From MD308 sp051888795 (GTDB lineage Bacteria > Bacillota > Clostridia > Lachnospirales > Lachnospiraceae), in assembly GCA_051888795.1 (NCBI GenBank), contig JBJFCD010000050.1, positions 1-64,000 of the forward strand: 64,000 nt of DNA, in the 5' to 3' direction. Made by a program: the position numbers and the translations under genes. Positions 35,567-43,925 of the stretch are shown one piece after another. The notes beneath the pieces were generated by a model. That model saw only the letters and a program-made list of their open reading frames with translations. It did no database searches and was not told the origin of the DNA. How positions within the stretch are numbered: position 1 is the stretch's first letter; each line of letters begins with the position of its first letter.

Positions 35567-36964
35567 TTATATTGCCTCTCCATATTCCAGCACTATATCC
35601 TTAAGATCCACACCCTGGTCTTTCATTTCCAGCATCCTTTTTGCCGGATTTGTACAATTTTCCATTCTTTCAAACAGTGGTTGCAACATTCTCTCTTCAC
35701 CATATCCCCTGCTTTTCAATCCATCTGCTGCAAGCTCAAGTACTGATTTCACAAGTTCATGCAATTTTTTCTCATCGACAAAAGATGGCAATTCACTTTG
35801 GACAAACATTTTTCTCAGCTCTCCCGCAGTATATCCGTGATGATAGAGAACGTGATCCCCCTTAAACAGACTGTCAAGTTCCTTAAGATTTCTTTTTAAT
35901 CCCAGATGAAAAGCCGCCACTGTCATGCTATCCTTGATCGGCTGACAGCACACACTTCGAAACTCAATCGTTCCCCGGAAGGTCAGATCTTCAAACTTAA
36001 AGGTTCTTAAATACCGAATATCATCAATCTCAGGTATTACCCGAATAGTTTTATACTCACCATATTCAAAATACTCACCTTCCACAAAAGGTTTTTCAAA
36101 ATATTCCATGATATTGATTGGTGGAAAATTAATATATTTATCCCCTCTCTCCACACAATAAATACTTGTAGATTCAATATACATAAGTAAATCTTCCTCA
36201 CTCTCCAGCTAGCAGTCAAACATACCTACGTTGTGGGGATTAATTCCATGTGTACTGTTTTCCCAAAACATATCCCTACAGCAAAGCAACTCTTCGTGCT
36301 CATCGACGAGAACAGAATTTGAAAACAGTAAAGCCTTCACAGGTTCTAACATGGAAAATGCGCGTATTGTCATCAGCAAATCACCATAATCCACGTCTAA
36401 CTGAACCTGTGATGCACTGGAAAATGTACCATAATCTGGATATTTGTGAAAAAACATTGGCAAATTATATTTTTTATAAGAATGAAGATGATGAAACAAC
36501 ATCCGATAACGCCCGTTTGGAATTGGCACATTATGATTGTAAATGCGATAAGGATTTACTCCCATTCCTGTCAATGCATAATGGTATTTCTGAAACTCTT
36601 TCTGCAAAAAATTATAATATTCAAAAAAACGACGTTGAATTGCAAACAATTCTTTCTCTTTTCCAAGAGACAATTCCAGATTGTTATATGAGCAATCATA
36701 GGAAAGAATATCTCCGTGTTCCTTTTCTAAAGCAGAACAAATATGTCCTTCCTCATCTCTTCCTACTACTTCAAACTGAAACTGATTCATAAAACGATCT
36801 GTTATTTTATGAACTACTTCAAAATCCACTGCCTGTTTTTCCAGATTTACAATCGGCATCTCTATTTCAATTCCTATATAATCATTACGTTTTTTCTTTG
36901 TAGGCGCGATATATCTCTGATACAACTGCTCTCTCACATATTCCCGATTCATCTTATTCTCCAT
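35567..36964 (-). pseudogene. glutamate-cysteine ligase-like gene interrupted by an in-frame TAG
   Basis: Two frames in the same phase (36964..36212 and 36208..35567) are separated only by TAG at 36211..36209, between GINPHNVGMFDC and LESEEDLLMYIE. Together they give 465 codons. The first half holds the GCS2-type ATP-grasp-like core (IGIEIEMPIV, YDCSYNNLELSLG, SSASQVQLDVDYGDLL), the second half the carboxy-terminal lobe. Glutamate-cysteine ligase makes gamma-glutamylcysteine, the first step to glutathione. The second part could restart at ATG 36184 but has no clear ribosome site, so the gene is probably inactive. The next genes upstream form an amino-acid ABC transporter. Confidence 0.78.
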
Positions 36965-36994
36965 TCGTTTCTAAACCACATTTAAAATCTATGA

Positions 36995-37882
36995 TTATTC
37001 CTCTACGACACCGCCTTCAACTACCAGACTGTCTGCATCAACTTCCGTTCCATATACGGGTTCAAGTGTTTCTTTATAATCTTTATGGAAGAACTGTTCG
37101 TCTCCCAGAGACTTGATTTCTTCGTCAACCCACTCTTTCAAAGAATCATTTCCTTTTGAAACTGCAGGTGCAATTGTATCAATACTTCCAAGAGACTGAA
37201 CGCCCACAGAAAATCCTTTATTCTGAAGTGCCCATGCCAAAACTTCTGTATTATCGGTGGAAAGTGCATCTCCTCTTCCATCCAGAAGAGCATTATAAGC
37301 TTCTGTATACTGATCGAATTTTAAAAGTTCTACTTCAGGATAGTTTTCCGTAAAAAATGTTTCAGCTGTTGTTCCTTTAGCAACAATCAATTTCTTTCCT
37401 TCCAGATCCTCAGGTTTTGTAATTAATGCATCATCTGGAGAAACTACACCGAGAGCTACTTTCATATACGGAAGTGCGAAATCTACAGACTGTGCACGTT
37501 CTTCCGTTACAGTAAAGTTTGCAAGGATCAAATCTACTTTTCCACTTTCCAGATACTCTACTCTGCTTGCCGGTTCTGTTGATACATATTCAATCTCTAC
37601 GCCAAGATCTTTAGCCAAACGTTCTGCAAAATATACATCATATCCCTGATAGTCACCATTTTCATCTACATAGCCAAATGGATTTTTATCACTGAATACA
37701 CCAATTACAATTTTTCCGCTTTCTTTGATCTCATCCAATGTTCGATAGATGTTTTCTCCCTCTTTCTCATCTGTAGTTTCTGTTGTTTCTTCTGTCTCGT
37801 CTGTCTGTTCTTTCTGACCACATCCTGTAAATACTGCCAACACTAAACTAAATGTAAGTAATAAAGTAATAAATTTTTTCAT
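36995..37882 (-). CDS. amino-acid ABC transporter, substrate-binding lipoprotein
   Basis: 295 residues from ATG 37882. It has a lipoprotein signal with lipobox VFTGC, a Thr/Glu-rich linker, and an SBP family 3 domain (GKIVIGVFSDKNPFGYVDENG, then GYDVYFAERLAKDLG and VDLILANFTVTEERA). These bind polar amino acids, cystine or similar compounds. The set ATPase, two permeases and this protein is complete. A Cys/Met-rich leader ORF at the head of the operon suggests cystine/cysteine or a related sulfur compound as the substrate, but the sequence of the binding pocket does not settle it. Confidence 0.87.
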   Translation of the reverse strand: MKKFITLLLTFSLVLAVFTGCGQKEQTDETEETTETTDEKEGENIYRTLDEIKESGKIVIGVFSDKNPFGYVDENGDYQGYDVYFAERLAKDLGVEIEYVSTEPASRVEYLESGKVDLILANFTVTEERAQSVDFALPYMKVALGVVSPDDALITKPEDLEGKKLIVAKGTTAETFFTENYPEVELLKFDQYTEAYNALLDGRGDALSTDNTEVLAWALQNKGFSVGVQSLGSIDTIAPAVSKGNDSLKEWVDEEIKSLGDEQFFHKDYKETLEPVYGTEVDADSLVVEGGVVEE

Positions 37883-37887
37883 AATCA

Positions 37888-38646
37888 TCATCCTTCCTTC
37901 TTTTCAAATGTAAATGTATGTAAAAACCGTCTTGCACGGTCAGTCTTTGGACTTGCAAAAAAGTTTTCCGGTGTATCCATCTCCACAATTTCACCACCAT
38001 CTAAAAAAACAATCCGATCGGCAACTGCTCTTGCAAATTGCATCTCATGAGTAACAATCACCATGGTGGATCCGGTTCTTGCCAGTTCCAACATAACATC
38101 CAGTACCTCTCGTACCATCTCGGGATCAAGTGCAGCTGTCACCTCATCGAATAAAAGTATCTCTGGCTTCATGATCAGAGCTCTTACAATAGCCACTCTC
38201 TGTTTCTGCCCTCCGGATAACTGTCTCGGGAAGGCATCTTTTCTGTCCAGAAGTCCTACTCTGTCCAAAAGTTTTTCTGCTTCCTTAATCGCTTCTTTTT
38301 TATCTTTTTTCTGTACTTTCATCGGTCCCAGAAGAATATTATCCATCACTGTCATATGAGGGAAAAGCTCATAACTCTGGAACACCATTCCTATCTTTTG
38401 TCGAACATCACTCCATTTCGTTTTGTTATCAGTAATGATACTGCCATCTAAATATATTTTCCCGGACTGAATTTGCTCCAGTCCGTTCATACATCGCAGA
38501 AATGTACTCTTTCCACAGCCGGAAGGTCCAATAAGAACCACAACTTCACCCTTATGTACATCCAGTGATATATCTTTCAAAACCGGACCGTTTCCATAAT
38601 CTTTGTAAAGATGCTCTATTTCCAACAGTCTTTCTTCTTCATCCAA
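37888..38646 (-). CDS. amino-acid ABC transporter, ATP-binding protein
   Basis: 252 residues of the polar-amino-acid (PAAT, GlnQ/TcyC) class. Walker A GPSGCGKST (about 37-45), Q-loop FQSYELFPHM, signature LSGGQKQRVAIVRAL, Walker B ILLFDEVTAALDP and the switch His in VTHEMQFA are all present, so it should be functional. It energises import through the two permeases encoded upstream. Its stop is five bases before the binding-protein start, and it follows the second permease by 18 bases. Confidence 0.94.
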   Translation of the reverse strand: MDEEERLLEIEHLYKDYGNGPVLKDISLDVHKGEVVVLIGPSGCGKSTFLRCMNGLEQIQSGKIYLDGSIITDNKTKWSDVRQKIGMVFQSYELFPHMTVMDNILLGPMKVQKKDKKEAIKEAEKLLDRVGLLDRKDAFPRQLSGGQKQRVAIVRALIMKPEILLFDEVTAALDPEMVREVLDVMLELARTGSTMVIVTHEMQFARAVADRIVFLDGGEIVEMDTPENFFASPKTDRARRFLHTFTFEKKEG

Positions 38647-38664
38647 ATTCTCACCTCCCAGGTA

Positions 38665-39342
38665 TTAATTCTGCCATCTTCTCTCCATCTTTGCTGCAAG
38701 TCTTGATATCGGCCAGCAAACAATAAAATATAAAAAGAAAATTGTTCCATATATCCAAAGCGCCGAATCCGGCACTGTATAACGGTTCGCCTCAATAATC
38801 TGCTGTGCAGTCTTCATTACTTCCACTACACCAATGAGTACAATCAAAGAGGTGGTTTTTATCATTCTTGTTGTCAGGTTTATTGCCAACGGAACCAATC
38901 TGCGAAATGTCTGCGGAATGATAATATAGCCATAAATCTGATGTGCGCTAAGTGCCAGAGCAGCGCCACTCTCATACTGATGTTTCGGTATTGATATCAA
39001 AGCTCCTCTTACAAGATCTCCCATCTCTGCCGTTCCCCACAATGTAAATACTATTACTGCCGAAACCTGACCAGAAAGCTGAATGCCAAATGTCTTGGTA
39101 ACCCCGAAATAAACAAGAAATAAAAGAACCAACTGTGGCATAATCCGAATAAACTCCAGATACACCTTTGTGATACAACGGGTAATTGGATTTTTCAGTG
39201 TCATAACCATTCCAAGAAAAATTCCCAATACAATTGATAGTGCAACTGAAATCAAAGAAATCTTTATAGTAATCCACAATCCTCCCATAAGCCTTGCAAA
39301 GTTATTTCCCATGAACAAAACTCTAATTCCCAAATCCTGCAT
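38665..39342 (-). CDS. amino-acid ABC transporter permease (second)
   Basis: 225 residues with about five transmembrane helices and the PAAT EAA loop (GTAEMGDLVRGALISIPKHQYESGAAL region; the G is three residues after an Ala-Leu-Ala-Leu-Ser block). GGAGGC precedes the ATG. The start overlaps the end of the first permease by 20 bases, so they are co-translated, and the two probably form a heterodimeric membrane channel. Confidence 0.92.
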   Translation of the reverse strand: MQDLGIRVLFMGNNFARLMGGLWITIKISLISVALSIVLGIFLGMVMTLKNPITRCITKVYLEFIRIMPQLVLLFLVYFGVTKTFGIQLSGQVSAVIVFTLWGTAEMGDLVRGALISIPKHQYESGAALALSAHQIYGYIIIPQTFRRLVPLAINLTTRMIKTTSLIVLIGVVEVMKTAQQIIEANRYTVPDSALWIYGTIFFLYFIVCWPISRLAAKMERRWQN

Positions 39343-39982
39343 ATCGAAGCCTCCTTTCCAGCCATCCTGCTCCCAGAGAAATAGGAAGCAATAATACCAG
39401 ATATGAAATTACCAGCATTAATAAGGCTTCATCCGTCTGATAATACAAACCAATCAAATCCTTTGCAACATACATCAAATCAGCAAGGGCTACAACACTG
39501 AATACAGACGTTTCTTTAATCAGGAAAATAACATTTGCACAAAGTGCAGGCACGGATACAGCAAGTGCCTGAGGAAACACAACATACCGCATTGTTTGCG
39601 TATGACTCAACCCTATAGCAAGAGCTGATTCAACCTGACTGTTCTCCACAGATTCAAGACCACTTCTGAATGCTTCCGCCATATAGCTTCCACCAAGAAA
39701 ACTTAAGCCTATAATCGCACAGCTTTCTGAGCTGAACAGTATTCCTATCTTTGGAAGTCCGAAGTACAGGAAAAAAAGCTGTACCAACAGGGGTGTATTT
39801 CTGGATAACTCTATGTATGCGGCTGCTATCTGTCGTAACACCAGGATTCTGTAATATACAATCAGTGAACACACGAGCCCGATGATTATCGAAAAAAGTA
39901 TTCCTATGATTCCCAGCCTGAGTGTTAGCTTTGCTGCTTCCACATACATCGGAAAATATTCTGTCATAAAACCGATATCCAC
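39323..39982 (-). CDS. amino-acid ABC transporter permease (first)
   Basis: 219 residues from GTG 39982, chosen because GGAGGAG lies seven bases upstream; the ATG at 40000 would put that site inside the gene and has no ribosome site of its own. The PAAT permease signature is present (GGSYMAEAFRSGLESVENSQ; then ALAIGLSHTQTM), with about five transmembrane helices. It is the first structural gene of the operon, 30-70 bases after a terminator hairpin and the Cys/Met-rich leader ORF. Confidence 0.92.
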   Translation of the reverse strand: MDIGFMTEYFPMYVEAAKLTLRLGIIGILFSIIIGLVCSLIVYYRILVLRQIAAAYIELSRNTPLLVQLFFLYFGLPKIGILFSSESCAIIGLSFLGGSYMAEAFRSGLESVENSQVESALAIGLSHTQTMRYVVFPQALAVSVPALCANVIFLIKETSVFSVVALADLMYVAKDLIGLYYQTDEALLMLVISYLVLLLPISLGAGWLERRLRYAGFGN

Positions 39983-40021
39983 ATTTTCACTCCTCCCCAT
40001 ATGTTAACTTCTCTAATAGCG

Positions 40022-40052
40022 CAAAAAAAGGAAGTTCATCACTTCCCTGGCT
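40022..40052 (-). terminator. Attenuator-type terminator before the ABC operon
   Basis: On the minus strand GGAAGT-GATGA-ACTTCC is followed by seven T. It lies 30 bases after the leader ORF stop and 40 bases before the first permease start, so it must be read through for transporter expression. Confidence 0.85.
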
Positions 40053-40080
40053 TCAAAGATAAAGAAATACAATTCTCATA

Positions 40081-40236
40081 TTATGATTTCGATTCTAGAA
40101 GAATGCTTCCGAAATCACAGAACATCCAGGGGTAAAGCATCATTAAGCCATGACAAGAGCCTATCATCGACATACACATACATATGTCGGTGCAACTACA
40201 CATATATTCAAAAAATCTACTTCTTCTCTTTTTCAT
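40081..40236 (-). CDS. 51-residue Cys/Met-rich leader peptide
   Basis: ATG 40236 has AGGAG eight bases upstream. The peptide has six Cys and ten or so Met among 51 residues, densest at 12-29 (MCSCTDICMCMSM, then GSCHG and LMM), and a last Cys codon (40119..40117) directly before a hairpin GATTTCG/CGAAATC that covers the stop. A consensus promoter (TTGACA-16-TATAAT, 40307..40280) lies upstream and a terminator downstream. I read it as a leader peptide for attenuation, by ribosome stalling on Cys (or Met) codons, of the ABC operon. It could instead be a small membrane or metal-binding protein. Confidence 0.65.
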   Translation of the reverse strand: MKKRRSRFFEYMCSCTDICMCMSMIGSCHGLMMLYPWMFCDFGSILLESKS

Positions 40237-40279
40237 ACTATTTCTCCTCATTTGTTATATTTCCTATCGGATTAATAGG

Positions 40280-40307
40280 ATTATAGCATATAGTTATTTT
40301 ATGTCAA
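40280..40307 (-). promoter_or_regulatory. Consensus sigma-A promoter of the leader/ABC operon
   Basis: On the minus strand TTGACA (40307..40302), 16 bases, TATAAT (40285..40280). Transcription would start near 40272 and include the leader ORF. Confidence 0.85.
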
Positions 40308-40332
40308 TACTATTTCAGTTGTTTTATTGTAT

Positions 40333-40382
40333 TTATTTCAAAACATACCTGAATAGTATGTTTTGAAATAAGCTATTCAGGT
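40333..40382. repeat. Two overlapping, mutually exclusive inverted repeats
   Basis: TTATTTCAAAACATAC (40333..40348) and GTATGTTTTGAAATAA (40356..40371) form a perfect 16-base palindrome with a seven-base loop. ACCTGAATAG (40347..40356) and CTATTCAGGT (40373..40382) form a second perfect ten-base repeat that uses part of the first. They lie just upstream of the leader promoter and after the C39-like gene. No T-run follows, so an operator or a T-poor terminator are both possible. Confidence 0.7.
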
Positions 40383-40385
40383 ATA

Positions 40386-40799
40386 CTAAATAAAATATTC
40401 GATAGTTTTTTCCTCTGTCTTCTTTGTACTTTCATTAAAAATAATGACTGCCTCTCTTCCCTCAATCGGTCCCAATGCATATAGTTCTTCCGTTTCCCTG
40501 TTAAAACAGCTTTCATCTACAATTCTGTTATACTCAAAAGGATGATCCTCTACCTGTGTGACACCTTTTTCATTCAATGATTCTGCTACATAATACGGAT
40601 CAAACATCATTGCTGCACTTGAAGTACCACTTTTCCCCATGATACCTTCACAGTTATAACAATCAAGACAATAAAGCATAATATTTCTTATAACAACCGG
40701 AGAGATTTCTTCTCTTTCAAAAAGAAAACTAATAGCATCTAACATCGCTGTCGGTCCACAGTCATATTCTGACAGCTGGTAATGTAAAGGATTTTTCAT
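40386..40799 (-). pseudogene. C39-like (papain-fold) peptidase with probable in-frame internal deletion
   Basis: 137 residues. It begins KNPLHYQLSEYDCGPTAMLD, the conserved start of a Firmicute family of C39-like cysteine peptidases of about 205 residues, with the catalytic Cys in EYDCGPTA. The family end (EAVIIFNESTKKT, EKTIEYFI) is also present. The middle, which carries the catalytic His in a WHYVLL-type segment, is absent: the sequence passes from SSAAMMF straight to DPYYVAES, where intact members have about 60-70 residues. The frame is kept, so a protein may be made, but it should be inactive as a peptidase. Intact sizes are from memory. Confidence 0.62.
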
Positions 40800-40867
40800 A
40801 GTAATTTTCTCTTTCCTCCCTTATCCGAAATGATAATAATATCAACACTCAAATTATATCCAAACAT

Positions 40868-41641
40868 CTATAAATCTGAAAAGATTCTATATAGAAATTT
40901 CATGTTTTCTTCATTATCTTTATACTCATTTCCGTGATCAGTTCCGTTAAATACCCTTTTTCCATTCCGATATGCGAGTAGCGTCGCGAATGTCACAGGT
41001 TTCCACATTTCCTCTCCTAACGGAACTGTTGAAAAGAGAACCAGGTTTTCTTTATTCAATTCATATAAAGAATTCATATAATTTGTATGTACATATAACA
41101 GTTCTCCATCATATATGATCAAATTCAGTTTATTTCCCTCAGCCATTTGGGAAATCACGGAATCCAGAAGCTTAAATCGTTCTTTTTCCGTCATTTTCCG
41201 CTTTATTTTTTTCTCCTCATTATTCATCAGATCGATCAGATAAAGCAAAATCCTTTCACTGTCCGTATCTCCTTTTTGAATGTCCACGTATCTATTTAAT
41301 GGCTGATAATCAAAAATTGTACCATTATGAATCAAAGTCCATGTTCGTCCCTGATTATCTTTAGCAATAAAAGGATGACAGTTCTTGTATTCAACATTTC
41401 CGATTGTAGCATAACGAATATGCGCAAGTGCAGTTTTTACTATGATCGGAACGGAAAGCCTTTCCTTCAGATAATTACTTTTACTTGCCTGAGTGGGTTC
41501 TTTCTCTATCTGAACATCATTTTCTGCCACACAGGCAAGTCCCCATCCATGCTGATGAGCATTACTATGGGAAAAAAACTCCTTTAAATACTCATTTATT
41601 TCACAACTTCCATCTGAAGTAATTCCAAATAGCTCACACAT
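40868..41641 (-). CDS. class II glutamine amidotransferase (YafJ-like)
   Basis: 257 residues starting MCELFGITS, so Cys2 becomes the amino-terminal nucleophile after Met removal. HQHGWGLA, ALAHIRYATIG and the HNGTI motif fit the Ntn-hydrolase GATase_4/YafJ group. It should release ammonia from glutamine or a gamma-glutamyl amide; the acceptor is unknown because no synthase domain is attached. It stands between the Rrf2/cysK pair and the C39-like remnant. A gamma-glutamyl compound as substrate would fit its sulfur-metabolism neighbours, but this is inference. Confidence 0.85.
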   Translation of the reverse strand: MCELFGITSDGSCEINEYLKEFFSHSNAHQHGWGLACVAENDVQIEKEPTQASKSNYLKERLSVPIIVKTALAHIRYATIGNVEYKNCHPFIAKDNQGRTWTLIHNGTIFDYQPLNRYVDIQKGDTDSERILLYLIDLMNNEEKKIKRKMTEKERFKLLDSVISQMAEGNKLNLIIYDGELLYVHTNYMNSLYELNKENLVLFSTVPLGEEMWKPVTFATLLAYRNGKRVFNGTDHGNEYKDNEENMKFLYRIFSDL

Positions 41642-41689
41642 AAGCAGCCTCCCTCTTCCTTTACATCTATTGCTGTAAATACTTCTAAT

Positions 41690-41734
41690 GAAAAACCAGA
41701 GTATTCAGATGAATCATCCAAACCTCTGGTTTTC
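41690..41734 (-). terminator. Terminator after the cysK/Rrf2 operon
   Basis: On the minus strand GAAAACCAGAG pairs with CTCTGGTTTTTC, an 11-base stem with a 22-base loop ending in TTTTTC, about 30 bases after the Rrf2 stop. Confidence 0.85.
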
Positions 41735-41762
41735 AATCAGTTCACTTTTATCAATTCCGAAA

Positions 41763-42209
41763 CTAAATATAATACATATCCTGATCGTATTCTTTATGAT
41801 CCTGGTATCTTTTCCGCAATTCATCTAATGTGATGCTCGTTAATATATGCTCCAATTCATTATTAAGCTGGTCTATCACCAATTCTTGAATGCTGACAGA
41901 AATTCCTCGTCCGTGACTATCATCAGGGATCTCTTCTGCTTCAATCAGATAACTTCCGTCCAATGCTTCCAATATCGCTGATATTGTAAGTTCTTTCGGT
42001 TCTATATTCAGTCGGTATCCTCCCTGTGAGCCTTTGATACCTTTCACAATACCTGCTCTTCTAAGGCTCGCAAAGACCTGCTCCAGATATTGTGGAGAAA
42101 TACCATTTCTCTCTGCTATATTCCCCAGGACCATATATTCTTCTTCAGCATTTGCCGACAGATCAATTAGAGCCCTGAGACCATATCTGCATTTTTTCGA
42201 AATCTTCAT
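41763..42209 (-). CDS. Rrf2-family regulator, CymR-like
   Basis: 148 residues from ATG 42209 (MKISKKCRYGLRALIDLSAN). A winged helix with PQYLEQVFASLRRAG and GGYRL is typical of Rrf2. There is no cluster-binding Cys triad in the second half, unlike IscR or NsrR, which matches CymR, the repressor of cysteine metabolism in Firmicutes that senses cysteine through a complex with CysK. It is directly downstream of cysK (60 bases), consistent with that partnership. The functional name is inferred, so no symbol is given. Confidence 0.82.
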   Translation of the reverse strand: MKISKKCRYGLRALIDLSANAEEEYMVLGNIAERNGISPQYLEQVFASLRRAGIVKGIKGSQGGYRLNIEPKELTISAILEALDGSYLIEAEEIPDDSHGRGISVSIQELVIDQLNNELEHILTSITLDELRKRYQDHKEYDQDMYYI

Positions 42210-42269
42210 GATTACCTCCACATTTTCTTTTCTGAATCTTCTTTATAGATTGCCCACTTCAGGAAAAAT

Positions 42270-43202
42270 TTACTCTGTAAAAAGTGGTGTGGAATAATAT
42301 CTGTCTCCTGTATCCGGAAGCAGAGCTACAATCGTCTTCCCCTCGTTCTCTGGACGTTTTGCGAGTTCAATTGCTGCATTAAGTGCTGCTCCTGAAGAAA
42401 TTCCGACAAGAACTCCTTCTTTCTTTGCCAGGAGCTTTCCTGTTACAAATGCATCATCATTTTCCACTTTGATAATCTCATCATATATTCCTGTATTCAA
42501 CACCTCTGGCACGAAACCTGCACCGATACCCTGAATCTTATGCGGACCACCTTTTCCTTCGGAAAGCACCGGAGAGCTAGCTGGTTCTACAGCTACAATC
42601 TTTACATCCGGATTCTGTGATTTCAAATATTCACCTGTTCCTGTCAATGTTCCGCCTGTTCCCACGCCTGCAACAAAGATATCTACTTTTCCATCTGTAT
42701 CATTCCAGATTTCAGGTCCGGTCGTAGCTTTGTGGATTGCCGGGTTTGCCGGGTTTACAAACTGTCCCGGGATAAAACTTCCCGGAATTTCTTTTGCCAG
42801 CTCTTCTGCTTTTTCAATGGCGCCTTTCATTCCTTTAGCGCCTTCTGTCAACACAAGCTCTGCGCCATATGCTTTCAGAATATTTCTTCTCTCTACACTC
42901 ATTGTCTCAGGCATAGTAAGAATAATACGATATCCTTTTACTGCTGCAATAGAGGCAAGACCTATTCCGGTATTTCCTGAAGTAGGTTCAATAATCACAG
43001 AACCTTCTTTCAAAATACCTTTCTCTTCTGCGTCCTCAATCATGGCCTTGGCAATTCTGTCCTTGACACTTCCTGCCGGATTAAAATATTCCAGTTTTAC
43101 AAGGACAGTAGCTTTAAGTCCTAACTCCTTCTCCACATTCACTACTTCTACCAATGGTGTGTTTCCGATAAGTCCTAATGTTCCTTTATATACTTTAGAC
43201 AT
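42270..43202 (-). CDS. cysK: cysteine synthase A
   Basis: 310 residues. The fold-type II PLP site is clear: PAGSVKDR holds the Schiff-base Lys, EPTSGNTGIGLA binds substrate, GTGGTLTG binds the PLP phosphate. It makes cysteine from O-acetylserine and sulfide. It ends STPLFTE. AGGAGAACGTT precedes the ATG, and a perfect TTGACA-17-TATAAT promoter lies 50 bases upstream. It is followed by an Rrf2 gene and preceded by the PLP synthase genes, which have their own terminator. Confidence 0.95.
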   Translation of the reverse strand: MSKVYKGTLGLIGNTPLVEVVNVEKELGLKATVLVKLEYFNPAGSVKDRIAKAMIEDAEEKGILKEGSVIIEPTSGNTGIGLASIAAVKGYRIILTMPETMSVERRNILKAYGAELVLTEGAKGMKGAIEKAEELAKEIPGSFIPGQFVNPANPAIHKATTGPEIWNDTDGKVDIFVAGVGTGGTLTGTGEYLKSQNPDVKIVAVEPASSPVLSEGKGGPHKIQGIGAGFVPEVLNTGIYDEIIKVENDDAFVTGKLLAKKEGVLVGISSGAALNAAIELAKRPENEGKTIVALLPDTGDRYYSTPLFTE

Positions 43203-43249
43203 AACGTTCTCCTTTCCTACTAATTCGATATGTTTTATGTGTTGTTATG

Positions 43250-43278
43250 ATTATATTCCTACTTTTCCGCTATGTCAA
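43250..43278 (-). promoter_or_regulatory. Consensus promoter of cysK
   Basis: On the minus strand TTGACA (43278..43273), 17 bases, TATAAT (43255..43250), about 48 bases before the cysK ATG. Confidence 0.88.
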
Positions 43279-43287
43279 CTACTTTTT

Positions 43288-43330
43288 CAAAAAAATCAGG
43301 AAGACATTTTATTTAAAAATATCCTCCTGA
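43288..43330 (-). terminator. Terminator of pdxST
   Basis: On the minus strand TCAGGAGGATATTTTT pairs with AAAATGTCTTCCTGA (one bulge), followed by a run of T. It lies just after the pdxT stop and before the cysK promoter. Confidence 0.85.
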
Positions 43331-43341
43331 CAACTTTGTTA

Positions 43342-43923
43342 TTAATTTCCCCTGACCATATCTATGAAATACTCATGAACTCTGGTATCATCTGTAACTT
43401 CTGGATGAAATGCTGTTACAAGCTGGTTTCCCTGTCGGGCTGCAACTATATTTCCATCGGCATATGCAAGTACTTCTGCCCCCTCATATACCTTATCAAT
43501 ATAAGGCGCACGGATAAAGGACATTGGTATTGTACCGATTCCTTTAAATTCCTGTTCAGTACAAAAACTTCCGAGCTGTCTTCCATACGCATTTCTTTTT
43601 ACCTGAATATTCATTGTCGCAAACCATGAAGGATTTTCCTCTACTTCTTTTGCCAAAAGTATAAGTCCTGCACAAGTTCCGAATACTGGCATACCAGCCT
43701 GAATCTTTCCCTGAATATCTTCGAACATTTCCGATTCATGAAGAAGTTTTCCCATAACTGTACTTTCTCCTCCCGGAAGGATTAAACCATCAAAATGACG
43801 CTCAAGATCTTTTTTCTGACGGATTTCGAAATGTTCAACACCTAGTTTATCCAATACATGCTCATGCTCAATAAACGCACCTTGCAAGGCTAAAACACCT
43901 ACTGTTATTTTGTTTGCTGCCAT
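43342..43923 (-). CDS. pdxT: pyridoxal 5'-phosphate synthase, glutaminase subunit
   Basis: 193 residues of the class I glutamine amidotransferase fold. The nucleophile is in VFGTCAGLIL, the oxyanion loop GGESTVMGK, and the His/Glu pair in TAFHPEVT. It supplies ammonia to PdxS. It starts three bases after the pdxS stop, so the two are translationally linked. Confidence 0.96.
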   Translation of the reverse strand: MAANKITVGVLALQGAFIEHEHVLDKLGVEHFEIRQKKDLERHFDGLILPGGESTVMGKLLHESEMFEDIQGKIQAGMPVFGTCAGLILLAKEVEENPSWFATMNIQVKRNAYGRQLGSFCTEQEFKGIGTIPMSFIRAPYIDKVYEGAEVLAYADGNIVAARQGNQLVTAFHPEVTDDTRVHEYFIDMVRGN

Positions 43924-43925
43924 AT

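Noticed and set aside
36209..36211. TAG as pyrrolysine or suppressed stop
   Set aside because: TAG is used as the normal stop of the glycosyltransferase gene at 2746, and neighbouring genes are damaged too, so a nonsense mutation is more likely.
40081..40270. T-box or SAM riboswitch in the ABC leader
   Set aside because: No AGGGTGGNACCGCG T-box motif and no SAM-I core found; the ORF with ribosome site explains the region better.
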